Source: Endozoicomonas euniceicola (lineage in GTDB: Bacteria > Pseudomonadota > Gammaproteobacteria > Pseudomonadales > Endozoicomonadaceae). From it: DNA of 64,000 nt. The stretch's first letter is position 1, and every line of letters begins with the position of its first letter. The stretch covers positions 6,078,501 to 6,142,500 of the forward strand of contig NZ_CP103300.1 in assembly GCF_025562755.1 (NCBI RefSeq). Direction: 5' to 3'. This document shows, piece after piece, positions 16,462-24,904 of this stretch. The position numbers were made by a program, and so were the translations under genes. The notes beneath the pieces were generated by a model. The model did not search any database. It worked only from the letters and a program-made list of their open reading frames with translations, and had not been told where the DNA came from.

Positions 16462-16538
16462 AATCGGGATAGGGCAGAACCTCACGACTCTGCTCCTCCC
16501 ACACCACGAGCCGTACGGATCACGTATCATCGCGGTTC
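16462..16538 (-). other. Possible group II intron 3' end remnant
   Basis: On the reverse strand it begins GAACCGCGATGATACGTGAT and continues through GTGGTGTGGGAGG, with GCAGA/TCTGC pairing before CCTATCCCGATT. This resembles the domain V-VI end of bacterial group II introns as I remember them. No reverse-transcriptase frame survives upstream. Between here and the IS66 end at 16829 I see nothing else that can be named. Confidence 0.35.
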
Positions 16539-16828
16539 AAATCTACTTTATATTCATCTTGCTGCCAGTTCGGGCAGTCCCAGATTCCTGAAATATCTAT
16601 TTGGCAATGCTTTTGAGAGCAGGACTGCTACTCAAACGCCAAAATCCATGAGCAGACTTTGCCGTGTTCCATGCCAGAAAGCAACCCGCAAAATAAAACA
16701 CCAATTGTCGTTTATGACAGTGATGGACTGAATTGACCAAGGTCACAAAAAGCCCCCTTTTTATTGCAATCGCCCACCCTACCCACCGGCAGGCGGTGTA
16801 TATATAAAAACACACATACCCAATGTCG

Positions 16829-18655
16829 GTAAGCATTCGGTAAACCCATAACACCCCTCTCCTGTGTACGATTCCAGGAAGCACTTGTCTGATTTTAGGA
16901 AAGGGGTGTTACTAAGCCATTTTCACAAGGCGGGCTGTGATTCCTAAGCTCCTTAAGGCGTGCATCCGTCATTAGCCAAGGCAGCCATTGAGACAAATCA
17001 TCAGGTGCTACACGACCATTGTCTGCACAGGTTTGCAGGTACTTTGTCATCCATGCCCAGGGATTTATACCCCAAAGATTCAGCGTCATAAACACTGAAA
17101 ACAGCCAGGCCATTAACTCTCCGCTCCAGTCACTGCCTGCACCGTAATAATTCTTGCGCCCGACAATGGGGTTTCTCAGGGATCGCTCAGCAGCATTGTT
17201 ATCCATAGGGACTTCTGGGTAGTCCGCAAACAGAGTTAGCCCTTCCCAGTGATTCTTCAGGCTGGTAAGGACTTTTTGACAACGTTCCTTAAGCTTTGGA
17301 CGCTCCAGCTCTTTATCCCGCCACTCTTTTAACTGGCCGAGATATTCTTTGAGAACTTTGTCGTATTTGAAAAACTGTTCAGGTTGCCTCTGATGTTCCA
17401 GACGCTGGTCATTTAAATGGTAAAGCTTGCCAATACGGTTTACCCAAGTGGCACTCCACTTTTCCAGTTCATCATTGCCTTTCTGGGCATTGATAAAATC
17501 TCTGCGCACATGGCTCCAGCAGAAAGCTAAAAACATATCTGGATTTTCATTGGCGAGACTTTTATAGGCGCAGTAACGATCACAAACCAGAATACCATTG
17601 CTTTTACCCAGAAGCTCTTTGGGAACCCGGGCTGAACGGTTGTCGTCCACGCTGTAATAGACGGCTTCCTGCACCATAAACACCCATAACCAGTGTTTTT
17701 TGGCACCCTGGTCATCAGACCATACCATCCAGCGAGTTTCATCGGCATGCCACTGCTGACCCGCTATAACGCGCTCCCTGATAGACTCTACTATGGGCTC
17801 AAACAGCGGTTTAATGGTTTGTAGCCCGCCTGTCACGGTGCCCTGAGAGAGATCAAGTCCACGCATCCGAAAATCTTGCAGCTGTCGGTTAATGGGAATG
17901 CCGAAAGCGTATTTGTGCAGCAGGATTTCGACCCATACAGAGACGCCCAGTTTGCCTTTACGAATGAGTTTCGCCGGTTCAGGCGCTGTAATAATCCCCG
18001 GGGTTTGTGAACACTGACAGGTTTTCTGGTAGCGATGTCGGCGGTAACGACGGACATGAGCCTGAACTTCTACTTCGATAACATCGCTATCTTCCGTGCC
18101 GGGGAATGGACTAAAAGGAAGACCACAATGAGTGCAATGTTGCTCATCATCAGGTATCACGAGGTCTTCAGGAATCACGGGCAAGGTAGTGACGTTCTTT
18201 CGACCATGTCCTTTTGAGCCTTTTTGCTGTCCTTTCTTGCGGTCAGATTTCTGCCCGGAGCCCGAACCTTCTTGCTGATTGCCTGATTTTTTTGATGTCT
18301 TTTCTGTAGAGCGTCCGAACACCAAATGCTGCATTTGCGCTAATTGGTTTTTTAGTTGGTCAATTTGCACCTGAAAAGCACTGATTTCTTCTTGATGTTT
18401 GACCTTAATCTGTGCAATTTGGGCAAGCGCCTCCCGCTCCCGTTGACGGGCGCGCAGCCATTGGCTGTGCCACTGATTCGCTTGCGCTTTGAGCTCTATG
18501 TACTCCATTTTGCTTAGCGTTACTCGCGCATAAGCAAAAGGTGTTTTCACGATATCAGCTTCAGTGGTAGTGGAAAGAACTGAAGAAAGCATTCAGGAAA
18601 TATAGTTGAACATGGTCAAATAGTCATGCTTCAGATGGGTTCACCGAATGCTTAC
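16829..18655 (-). mobile_element. Complete IS66-family element with 8-bp target duplication
   Basis: 1827 bp. The ends are inverted repeats GTAAGCATTCGGTRAACCCA (left starts at 16829, right ends at 18655), beginning GTAAGC as is typical for IS66. Direct repeats CAATGTCG flank it exactly (16821-16828 and 18656-18663). It carries only tnpC, without tnpA/tnpB, like the single-gene subgroup of IS66. Appears intact and perhaps recently mobile. Confidence 0.95.
16895..18592 (-). CDS. IS66-family transposase (TnpC type)
   Basis: 565 residues. An N-terminal coiled coil (QWLRARQREREALAQIAQIK, about 35-90) leads into a Lys/Gly/Ser-rich linker, a zinc-binding segment (CTHCGLPFSPF; CQCSQTPG), then the DDE core: WHADETRWM (Asp), ILVCDRYCAYKSL (Asp) and VPMDNNAAERSLRNPIVGRK (Glu). 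The C-terminus has the INPWAWMTKYL helix. Full length with no frameshift. The first in-frame start is used; a later Met is possible. Confidence 0.93.
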   Translation of the reverse strand: MLSSVLSTTTEADIVKTPFAYARVTLSKMEYIELKAQANQWHSQWLRARQREREALAQIAQIKVKHQEEISAFQVQIDQLKNQLAQMQHLVFGRSTEKTSKKSGNQQEGSGSGQKSDRKKGQQKGSKGHGRKNVTTLPVIPEDLVIPDDEQHCTHCGLPFSPFPGTEDSDVIEVEVQAHVRRYRRHRYQKTCQCSQTPGIITAPEPAKLIRKGKLGVSVWVEILLHKYAFGIPINRQLQDFRMRGLDLSQGTVTGGLQTIKPLFEPIVESIRERVIAGQQWHADETRWMVWSDDQGAKKHWLWVFMVQEAVYYSVDDNRSARVPKELLGKSNGILVCDRYCAYKSLANENPDMFLAFCWSHVRRDFINAQKGNDELEKWSATWVNRIGKLYHLNDQRLEHQRQPEQFFKYDKVLKEYLGQLKEWRDKELERPKLKERCQKVLTSLKNHWEGLTLFADYPEVPMDNNAAERSLRNPIVGRKNYYGAGSDWSGELMAWLFSVFMTLNLWGINPWAWMTKYLQTCADNGRVAPDDLSQWLPWLMTDARLKELRNHSPPCENGLVTPLS

Positions 18656-18663
18656 CAATGTCG

Positions 18664-18861
18664 TTTATATACCCACCTAACCAACTGATTTTATTGAACA
18701 AACAAAACGCCCCCAAAAAACGCAAAAGTGGGCCTTTTTTCAGAGAAGAGAAAGCACAAACGGGGAATATAGAGGCACTGTCGGAGTCTGTCTGAATTAG
18801 TCAAAAAATGACATACGGACTAATTCTGACCTAAGTTGCTGAATTTCAGGGATATATTACG
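18664..18861. other. Gap between the IS66 element and the tRNA-Ser terminator
   Basis: Contains GCCC..GGGC followed by CTTTTTT near 18708-18732, a weak forward terminator-like hairpin with a long loop. No gene is seen. This is the junction between the accessory region and the tRNA cluster. Confidence 0.3.
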
Positions 18862-18888
18862 AAAAAAGCCCCGTGAGAACACGAGGCT
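18862..18888 (-). terminator. Terminator of the tRNA-Ser transcript
   Basis: On the reverse strand AGCCTCGTG, loop TTCT, CACGGGGCT, followed by TTTTTT, 14 bases after the CCA end of the last tRNA. Confidence 0.85.
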
Positions 18889-18901
18889 TTAATCTTAAAT
18901 A

Positions 18902-18993
18902 TGGCGGAGGGACAGGGATTCGAACCCTGGGTAGGCTATTAACCTACGCCGGTTTTCAAGACCGGTACTTTCAACCACTCAGTCATCCCTCCG
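18902..18993 (-). tRNA. tRNA-Ser (UGA), copy 3 in transcription order
   Basis: 92 bases including encoded CCA. Acceptor CGGAGGGA pairs with TCCCTCCG; the anticodon loop is CTTGAAA (anticodon TGA); there is a long variable arm and T loop GGTTCGAATCC. It differs from the other copies in the D stem (GACTGAGTGG) and at one position before the anticodon stem. Confidence 0.97.
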
Positions 18994-19048
18994 CAGGGAA
19001 TAACGCTGTTGAAATCAACAACATTACTGAGACTTTAGATAAGTTAAG

Positions 19049-19140
19049 TGGCGGAGGGACAGGGATTCGAACCCTGGGTGGGCTATTAACCCACGCTGGT
19101 TTTCAAGACCAGTGCTTTCAACCGCTCAGCCATCCCTCCG
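19049..19140 (-). tRNA. tRNA-Ser (UGA), copy 2
   Basis: Same fold, anticodon TGA and encoded CCA as its neighbours. The anticodon stem is ACTGG/CCAGC-like and the variable arm has GTGGG/CCCAC: paired changes that preserve the helices. Confidence 0.97.
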
Positions 19141-19195
19141 CAGAGAACAATACTGTAAAGGAAACCGTATTGTTTTGCATGCTGCTTGTAAAATA

Positions 19196-19287
19196 TGGCG
19201 GAGGGACAGGGATTCGAACCCTGGGTAGGCTATTAACCTACGCCGGTTTTCAAGACCGGTGCTTTCAACCGCTCAGCCATCCCTCCG
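19196..19287 (-). tRNA. tRNA-Ser (UGA), copy 1
   Basis: 92 bases with encoded CCA and anticodon TGA. First of three tandem copies spaced 55-56 bases apart, probably one transcript ending at 18862. Confidence 0.97.
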
Positions 19288-19500
19288 CAGCAACGAAGGC
19301 AATATTACCTTAAATCCTTTTGCTGTCAAACCTTTGATATCAAAGAATATATTAACGCCCAGACTGGAAAGGAATAATTGCAGGCCGATGAATGATGATT
19401 AACCGGTCACAAGTTTACAAAACATCACAGTTTCAAAGCTATAGCACCGGTCTCAGGCTTTGGTATACTCCTTTATATCCCCAATCCGGAGAATAATGAT

Positions 19501-20172
19501 ATGGAACGCAAGCCAGTTACCCTCGCCTCAGCCGTCGCCCAGCCGGGTACGGGTATCGAAATCAATAAAGTCCTTCGTAATACTTATATGTTGCTGGGCA
19601 TGACGCTGCTGTTCAGCGCCGTCACAGCCACTGTCGCCATGGCCATGAATATTGGCCACATGACCTCCCTGGTGTTAACGCTGGTTGGCTTTGGACTGCT
19701 GTTCGTGGTTAATAAAACCGCAGAATCTTCCAAGGGTATCGTCGCCATTTTCGCTTTCACTGGCGTTATGGGGGCTGCCCTTGGCCCACTTCTCAACTTC
19801 TACCTGGCCCTGAGTAATGGCTCTTCACTGGTTATGCAGGCTCTGGGTGGCACAGCCATTGTTTTCTTTTCGCTGTCGGCTTATGTACTGACAACCCGTA
19901 AAGATTTCTCTTTCATGGGTGGCTTCCTGATGGTTGGCCTGGTGGTTGCCCTGGTAGCCAGCATCGCCATGATGTTCTTCAGCATTCCCGGTGGCCAACT
20001 GGCGTTGTCTGCCGGTATTGTCGTGCTGATGTCAGGTCTTATTCTGTTTGATACCAGCCGTATCATTCATGGTGGTGAAACCAACTATATTCGGGCAACG
20101 GTTTCCCTGTACCTGAATATCTATAATCTGTTCACCGCCCTGTTGCACCTGCTGGGTGTTGCAGACGACTGA
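19501..20172 (+). CDS. yccA: YccA/Bax-inhibitor-1 family membrane protein
   Basis: 223 residues with seven hydrophobic helices, GGAG upstream of ATG. The BI-1 family pattern includes VLRNTYMLLGMTLLFSAVTA at the start and the C-terminal SRIIHGGETNYIRATVSLYL followed by NIYNLFTALLHLLG. E. coli YccA is an inner-membrane substrate and modulator of the FtsH protease. Monocistronic, with a strong terminator 25 bases after the stop. Confidence 0.93.
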   Translation: MERKPVTLASAVAQPGTGIEINKVLRNTYMLLGMTLLFSAVTATVAMAMNIGHMTSLVLTLVGFGLLFVVNKTAESSKGIVAIFAFTGVMGAALGPLLNFYLALSNGSSLVMQALGGTAIVFFSLSAYVLTTRKDFSFMGGFLMVGLVVALVASIAMMFFSIPGGQLALSAGIVVLMSGLILFDTSRIIHGGETNYIRATVSLYLNIYNLFTALLHLLGVADD

Positions 20173-20196
20173 TCGGATTTTTAAGTTATTCCGCTG

Positions 20197-20222
20197 GCCC
20201 TGTCTACGACAGGGCTTTTTTT
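20197..20222 (+). terminator. Rho-independent terminator after yccA
   Basis: GCCCTGTC, loop TAC, GACAGGGC, then seven T. The T tract runs into the leader of tusD. Confidence 0.92.
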
Positions 20223-20250
20223 ATGCACAAAGTTCTTCAGGAACTCTACT

Positions 20251-20643
20251 ATGAAATACGCTCTGGCAATATACGGAGCCCCAGCCACGAGCCAGGCCGG
20301 ACACACCGCCTTGCAGTTTGCCAAAGCTGCGATCGCCAAAGGGCATTCCATTCATCGACTGTTCTTTTATCAGGATGGTGTTCACACGGCAACAACACTG
20401 GCCTCTCCGCCACAGGATGAGCAGCATCTACCGGCGGAATGGGAAACCTTTATTCAGGAGAACCAGCTCGACAGTGTTGTTTGTATAGCAGCCGCCCTGC
20501 GCAGAGGCATTATTGATGCCAGCGAAGCCGAGCGCTATGAGCGCCCTGCTCACAACTTGTCTGATGTCCACCAGTTGTCCGGCCTTGGTCAGTTAATTGA
20601 TGCAGGTCTGGAAGCCGACCGTTTTGTAACCTTTGGCAGTTAA
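20251..20643 (+). CDS. tusD: Sulfurtransferase TusD
   Basis: 130 residues, DsrE-fold. The conserved cysteine lies in SVVCIAAALRRGIID. TusD accepts persulfide from TusA within the TusBCD heterohexamer and hands it to TusE for 2-thiolation of U34 in Lys, Glu and Gln tRNAs. First gene of tusDCB-tusE, eight bases before tusC. Confidence 0.93.
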   Translation: MKYALAIYGAPATSQAGHTALQFAKAAIAKGHSIHRLFFYQDGVHTATTLASPPQDEQHLPAEWETFIQENQLDSVVCIAAALRRGIIDASEAERYERPAHNLSDVHQLSGLGQLIDAGLEADRFVTFGS

Positions 20644-20651
20644 GGTGAACC

Positions 20652-21011
20652 ATGAATCCATCTGTTTGCATTATCTCTACCCGCACGCCATACCATGGGC
20701 AAAATGCCCGTGAAGCCCTGGACTCAGCACTGGTATCAGCCTCTTACGATCTCGATACTTCCCTGCTGCTTATGGGTGATGGTGTCTATCAGCTGCTCGA
20801 TAACCAGTTACCTGAGCAGCTATCCCGAAAGAGTCTGACAGCAATGCTGAAAGCCTTGCCCATGTACGGTATAGAAACCATCTTTGTTGACGCTGAGTCG
20901 TTACAGGAACGCAACCTGACGGAAGACCAGCTGGTTGAGGGTTTTACCTTACTGGAAGAAGGTGCGCTGGCGCCTTTTATCGCCCAACATGACAAGGTGT
21001 TAAATTTCTGA
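20652..21011 (+). CDS. tusC: Sulfur relay protein TusC
   Basis: 119 residues. Typical TusC start with ISTRTPYHGQNAREALDSAL and core SLLLMGDGVYQLLDNQ. Structural subunit of TusBCD in the cytoplasm. Its stop overlaps the tusB start (TGATG). Confidence 0.93.
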   Translation: MNPSVCIISTRTPYHGQNAREALDSALVSASYDLDTSLLLMGDGVYQLLDNQLPEQLSRKSLTAMLKALPMYGIETIFVDAESLQERNLTEDQLVEGFTLLEEGALAPFIAQHDKVLNF

Positions 21012-21298
21012 TGTCTACCCTGCATACTGTTAACAAAACCGGTCAGGCCCTGGAGTTATGCCTGCGCTCTTTATTATTAGACGATGCCATTCTGCTGATT
21101 GAAGATGCGGTATACGCGCTGTTCGAAGCCAGTGATGTTCTGGAAGAGGTAATTCTGGATATTCCGGTCTACGTTCTGGAAGCCGATATTCTGGCCAGGG
21201 GAATCACTAACCGCAACGACCTGAACATTACTGCGGTAGACTATGACGGATTTGTTGAACTGACTGAAGCTCACGATAAAGTCCTGAGCTGGCACTAA
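21011..21298 (+). CDS. tusB: Sulfur relay protein TusB
   Basis: 95 residues; MSTLHTVNKTGQALELCLRS and DDAILLIEDAVYAL match TusB/DsrH. Third TusBCD subunit, translationally coupled to tusC. Confidence 0.92.
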   Translation: MSTLHTVNKTGQALELCLRSLLLDDAILLIEDAVYALFEASDVLEEVILDIPVYVLEADILARGITNRNDLNITAVDYDGFVELTEAHDKVLSWH

Positions 21299-21316
21299 CC
21301 CTGAAACTTTTCGCGA

Positions 21317-21631
21317 ATGACTGACCTGATTCTTGATAAAGACGGCTATCTGGCCGACCTTACCCACTGGAACGAAACCGTTGCCCGGCAGCTGGCAGCC
21401 AACCACAATATTACTCTGACGGATGAACACTGGCAGATTATCCACCTGCTGCGCCAGTTCTATGCCGAATTCCAGCACGCCCCCAGCCAGCGTCCCTTTG
21501 TAAAATACATTGCTACGCACCTTGGTAAAGAAAAAGGAAACAGCCTTTACCTGATGCAGCTGTTTCCTGAAAGCCCCGCAAAACTGGCTGCCTTGATTGC
21601 TGGCCTGCCACGACCTACCAACTGTTTCTAA
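21317..21631 (+). CDS. tusE: Sulfur relay protein TusE (DsrC family)
   Basis: 104 residues with the DsrC-family pattern DKDGYLADLTHWNETVARQL, FYAEFQHAPSQRPFVKYI and a C-terminal PRPTNCF in which the penultimate Cys is the sulfur carrier. It delivers sulfur from TusBCD to MnmA on tRNA. Confidence 0.94.
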   Translation: MTDLILDKDGYLADLTHWNETVARQLAANHNITLTDEHWQIIHLLRQFYAEFQHAPSQRPFVKYIATHLGKEKGNSLYLMQLFPESPAKLAALIAGLPRPTNCF

Positions 21632-21745
21632 AGCGAGTGCGTCTGCCTGCAGGCGCACAATCAATATTCATTTCCCTGTTTATTTCTCAATACCTCCAGG
21701 GTCGAGTAGACTGAAAAGTGATGTTTGACACTGGAGGAACCCTTG

Positions 21746-22720
21746 ATGGCTATCGTCTCACTCCCGGAATATAAAAAAGAGATAAGTCTTGGCATCAGCG
21801 CCTGTCTGATGGGAGAAAAAGTCCGTTACAACGGCGACCATAAAAAATCATCCTACTGCACCAAACTTTTGTCTCAGTATTTTAATTTTGTAACCGTATG
21901 TCCGGAAGTCGGCATTGGCCTGTCTATTCCCAGAAAGCCCATCCGTCTGGTCGGTGATATGCACCAGTATCGCGTCAAGGGCACCGACGATCCCACCTTA
22001 GACGTTACAGATCAGCTCTATGACTATGGCAAACAGAAAGCGGCTGAGCTTGATGGCATCAGCGGCTACATTCTTATGCAGAAATCACCTAGTTGCGGTA
22101 TGGAGCGGGTTAAGGTCTACCACGAGAACGGTTCCCCGCTGGGCAGAAGTGAGCCGGGAATGTATGCAAGAGCGCTGATGGAAGCCAGGCCTTTACTGCC
22201 CGTAGAAGAGGAAGGTCGCTTACACGACCCGGTTTTACGGGAAAACTTTATCAACCGTGTAGTGGCTTATCACCACTGGCATGAGGATGTCCTGACAGGC
22301 CTGACTTATAAGAAGATCGGTGATTTTCACGCTCGCTACAAATACCAGTTAATGGCTCATGACCAGCAGGCCTATTCGGATCTGGGTCATCTGGTCGCGA
22401 AAGGTAAAAATATTCCTCTTGAGAAAATGGCTGAAGGCTATTTCGAACAGTTCATGACGTTGATGAAAAAGAAGGCGAACCGAAAGTCCCATACCAATGT
22501 GCTTCTGCACATTCTCGGCTATCTGAAGAAATCCATCAGCAGTGCTGACAAACAGCAACTGCTGAAACAGATCGAAAACTACCGAATTGGCACGATCCCG
22601 CTGATTGTGCCATTAACCGTGTTAAAACACTTTGTCGAGGTCCACGGCAGCGAGTATATACAGAATCAGTACTATCTGGAGCCGCATCCCGAGGCCATGG
22701 GGCTGCGCAATAACCTTTAA
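21746..22720 (+). CDS. DUF523-DUF1722 (YbgA-type) protein
   Basis: 324 residues. ATG 21746 has CTGGAGG before it; the upstream TTG reading is not used. N-terminal DUF523 (GISACLMGEKVRYNGDHKKS, VCPEVGIGLSIPRKPIRLV, KSPSCGMERVKVY: conserved Cys residues probably bind a metal or cluster) is followed by a DUF1722/YbgA domain (HHWHEDVLTGLTYKKIGDFH, MAHDQQAYSDLGHLVA). Such fusions often neighbour photolyase genes; none is here. Function unknown. Confidence 0.88.
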   Translation: MAIVSLPEYKKEISLGISACLMGEKVRYNGDHKKSSYCTKLLSQYFNFVTVCPEVGIGLSIPRKPIRLVGDMHQYRVKGTDDPTLDVTDQLYDYGKQKAAELDGISGYILMQKSPSCGMERVKVYHENGSPLGRSEPGMYARALMEARPLLPVEEEGRLHDPVLRENFINRVVAYHHWHEDVLTGLTYKKIGDFHARYKYQLMAHDQQAYSDLGHLVAKGKNIPLEKMAEGYFEQFMTLMKKKANRKSHTNVLLHILGYLKKSISSADKQQLLKQIENYRIGTIPLIVPLTVLKHFVEVHGSEYIQNQYYLEPHPEAMGLRNNL

Positions 22721-22735
22721 TCAGGCTAAAGGCAG

Positions 22736-23272
22736 CTACAGGCGCTGCTCAAGCACCAGGTCAAGACTGCGTTCACCGTCACTTAACAGAACATGCCCTT
22801 CCTGAATGGTCATATTCAGCCGCATGGATCGCTGGGAGAACTCTGCCAGCTGCTGAGTCTGCTCCTGACTCAGGTTGAAAATACGCAAATTTTCAAACCG
22901 GCTGAACTTACCGCTGTTAACCTGCCACCACATGTCACTGGTGTTGCCACCGTAGTTATAGAGCACCACGTTCCGGGCCCGGCCACAGGCTTTGCGAAGA
23001 CGCTTTTCATCGGGTTGCCCAAGGTCAATCCAGAGTTCAATCTCTTCGCTGTAGTTTTTTAACCAGATATCAGGCTCGTCCTCGCTGCTGAGCCCTTTAG
23101 TAAACGACAGATGTTCATCAGCCTGCAGGGCAAAAGCCAGCAGGCGAACCATCATACGTTCATCGGTCTCGGAAGGGTGACGGGCGATGGTCAGGTTGTG
23201 TGTCTGATAATAGTGGCGGTCAAGGTCAGCAATTTGCAGTTCCGCTTTGAAGATAGTGGCTTTCAATGCCAT
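22736..23272 (-). CDS. yaeQ: YaeQ family protein
   Basis: 178 residues. Full-length YaeQ: MALKATIFKAELQIADLDRH, HPSETDERMMVRLLAFAL, DEPDIWLKNYSEEIELWIDL and the C-terminal MRLNMTIQEGHVLLSDGERS. It has a PD-(D/E)xK-like fold; reported as a high-copy suppressor of transcription-elongation defects in E. coli. Single gene convergent with ybgA-like. Confidence 0.94.
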   Translation of the reverse strand: MALKATIFKAELQIADLDRHYYQTHNLTIARHPSETDERMMVRLLAFALQADEHLSFTKGLSSEDEPDIWLKNYSEEIELWIDLGQPDEKRLRKACGRARNVVLYNYGGNTSDMWWQVNSGKFSRFENLRIFNLSQEQTQQLAEFSQRSMRLNMTIQEGHVLLSDGERSLDLVLEQRL

Positions 23273-23326
23273 AAATTACAGCTCGGTAAAGTAAATAGTG
23301 GTTGAGTCATACCTTACAGGCATCAC

Positions 23327-23944
23327 TCAGATTAAGCCATGGACAGCGGCAAAAGGGTCATGCCCGGCATCTCGGTGCCATTCATATTCCGCCCATTGTG
23401 CCGTTTTCTCTGCCTCGGCTTCTCCCAACAGTCTGCTGATAATAGCCAGAGACATGTCCATACCGGCAGAAACACCCGACGAGGTGAAGAACTTGCCGTC
23501 TTCAACCCAGCGTGCCTGTTTAACCCAGTCAACCTTCTGCCCCTGTGCGGTAGCCCATTCATAGGCCATTTTGTTGGTGGTCGCCTGTACTCCATCCAGC
23601 ACACCAGCCTTTGCCAGCAGGGCGCTGCCGGTGCAGACTGAAGTCACCAGTTCAGCTTGTTGAGATTGAGTGGCAATCCAGTCCAGTAGTCGGGTATTGT
23701 TGACCTCACGGCGAGTACCGGTTCCACCGGGTACAAACAGGATGTCGTATTGATGACCGTCACCTGTCTTATGATCTACAACCGATTTCGGTCCTTGTCG
23801 ACTGGCGACAGCCCCTGCTTTTTCCGCTACCAGAAAAATATCGAACGCTTCCGCGGACATTCCATACATTTCCAGTGGACCAAATACATCCAGTACTTCA
23901 AAGTCATCGAACAGAAGTACACCGACAGATCGTTTAGAACTCAT
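23327..23944 (-). CDS. DJ-1/PfpI family protein
   Basis: 205 residues. GVLLFDDFEVLDVFGPLEMY at the start, FVPGGTGTR, and the nucleophile-elbow Cys in LVTSVCTGSALLAKAGVLDG, then TSSGVSAGMDMSLAII. This is the isonitrile-hydratase/AraC-coupled branch of the DJ-1 superfamily without a DNA-binding tail. Possible glyoxalase-like, hydratase or redox role; substrate unknown. Confidence 0.88.
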   Translation of the reverse strand: MSSKRSVGVLLFDDFEVLDVFGPLEMYGMSAEAFDIFLVAEKAGAVASRQGPKSVVDHKTGDGHQYDILFVPGGTGTRREVNNTRLLDWIATQSQQAELVTSVCTGSALLAKAGVLDGVQATTNKMAYEWATAQGQKVDWVKQARWVEDGKFFTSSGVSAGMDMSLAIISRLLGEAEAEKTAQWAEYEWHRDAGHDPFAAVHGLI

Positions 23945-23983
23945 ACCTTTCCCAAAGCAATGGCGCCAGCCAGCACAATAATA

Positions 23984-24017
23984 AAAAGGGCATTCTACTG
24001 ATTCGTAATGCCCTTTT
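23984..24017. terminator. Bidirectional hairpin terminator
   Basis: AAAAGGGCATT (23984-23994) and AATGCCCTTTT (24007-24017), a perfect 11-bp stem with T tracts on both strands. It lies downstream of the partner-switching operon and in the leader of the PfpI gene. Confidence 0.8.
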
Positions 24018-24110
24018 ACAACGTCTGCTGACGTTTAAATCTTAATGCACTATCACTTCAGCGGGGCTATCGGCGTTTTCATTACTATGACGCAGTGCAA
24101 CGGGGAGCGG

Positions 24111-24551
24111 TTAGTACCTGAGGGCTTTACTCATAATAAAGCTGTTTTTGCCCTCATCGGTCTCATAGGAAACATCATCCATAAGCTTGTTAACGATATG
24201 CAGTCCCCGGCCGCTGCACAGCCAGGCTTCAGGGTGATCCGGGTTAATCTCTTCAGGTTCCTGACTATCGATAACATCACTGGGAATAGAAGACCCCCAA
24301 TCACTGACCGATATGTTCATACTGTTTTTGTCTAACCCTATGCAAATCTCCACAGGATGCCCTGCCTCATTGCCGTAGGCGTGTTCAATGGCATTATTGA
24401 CAATCTCGACCAGACACAACTCCAGCCGGTTAATTTCTACCGGTGACAGCGTCGTCATAGCACACACGCCTCTTACAGCCATTGCCACCAGAGTCGTATT
24501 AGAAAGCTGGCTATCGATCTGTAATCTCAGTAACTGGTTGGAATCCGTCAT
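24111..24551 (-). CDS. RsbW-like anti-sigma/anti-STAS serine kinase
   Basis: 146 residues. GHKL ATPase signatures: LVEIVNNAIEHAYGNEAGHP (N box), DWGSSIPSDVI (G1-like) and GRGLHIVNKLMDDVSYET (G2). Such kinases phosphorylate and sequester STAS partners. It starts three bases after the STAS gene stop, so both are co-translated. No sigma factor gene is nearby, so the output target is not visible. Confidence 0.9.
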   Translation of the reverse strand: MTDSNQLLRLQIDSQLSNTTLVAMAVRGVCAMTTLSPVEINRLELCLVEIVNNAIEHAYGNEAGHPVEICIGLDKNSMNISVSDWGSSIPSDVIDSQEPEEINPDHPEAWLCSGRGLHIVNKLMDDVSYETDEGKNSFIMSKALRY

Positions 24552-24553
24552 AC

Positions 24554-24886
24554 TCAGTCCCCCTGGACAGCATCCGCAACACTATCATGCAATGAGAACA
24601 GTTTATCCATAGACGTCAGATCGAACAGGTCTTTAACCGCAGGCTGGGCTGAAGCCAGAGAGAATAAGCCTGAACCGGACGTTTTCTTCAGTCCGGCAAC
24701 AAGAGCACCAAGACCACTACTGTCCATGAAACGAATCTGGGACAGGTCTACCACTATCTTGTTCTTCCCCGAATCAATCTGGTCAAACAGGAACACTTTG
24801 AATGACTCTGCAATCGAAGCATCCAACCGGCTCTCATCCACCAGGACCACTGTATAAGTACCCTCTTCCCGTGTTTCAAATGCCAT
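24554..24886 (-). CDS. STAS anti-sigma-factor antagonist
   Basis: 110 residues, STAS fold. KIVVDLSQIRFMDSSGLGAL contains the phosphorylatable serine (Ser56/Ser57 in DSSGL). Its phosphorylation state is set by the neighbouring kinase and PP2C phosphatase. Central member of the three-gene partner-switching operon. Confidence 0.92.
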   Translation of the reverse strand: MAFETREEGTYTVVLVDESRLDASIAESFKVFLFDQIDSGKNKIVVDLSQIRFMDSSGLGALVAGLKKTSGSGLFSLASAQPAVKDLFDLTSMDKLFSLHDSVADAVQGD

Positions 24887-24904
24887 GGTTCCCTCCCAGG
24901 CTAT

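Noticed and set aside
16597..16884. 95-codon reverse frame before the IS66 element
   Set aside because: It crosses the IS66 end and target duplication, so it did not exist before the insertion; no family resemblance.
18873..19313. 146-codon frame with three GGGTGIRTLG repeats
   Set aside because: It is the antisense translation of three tandem tRNA-Ser genes.
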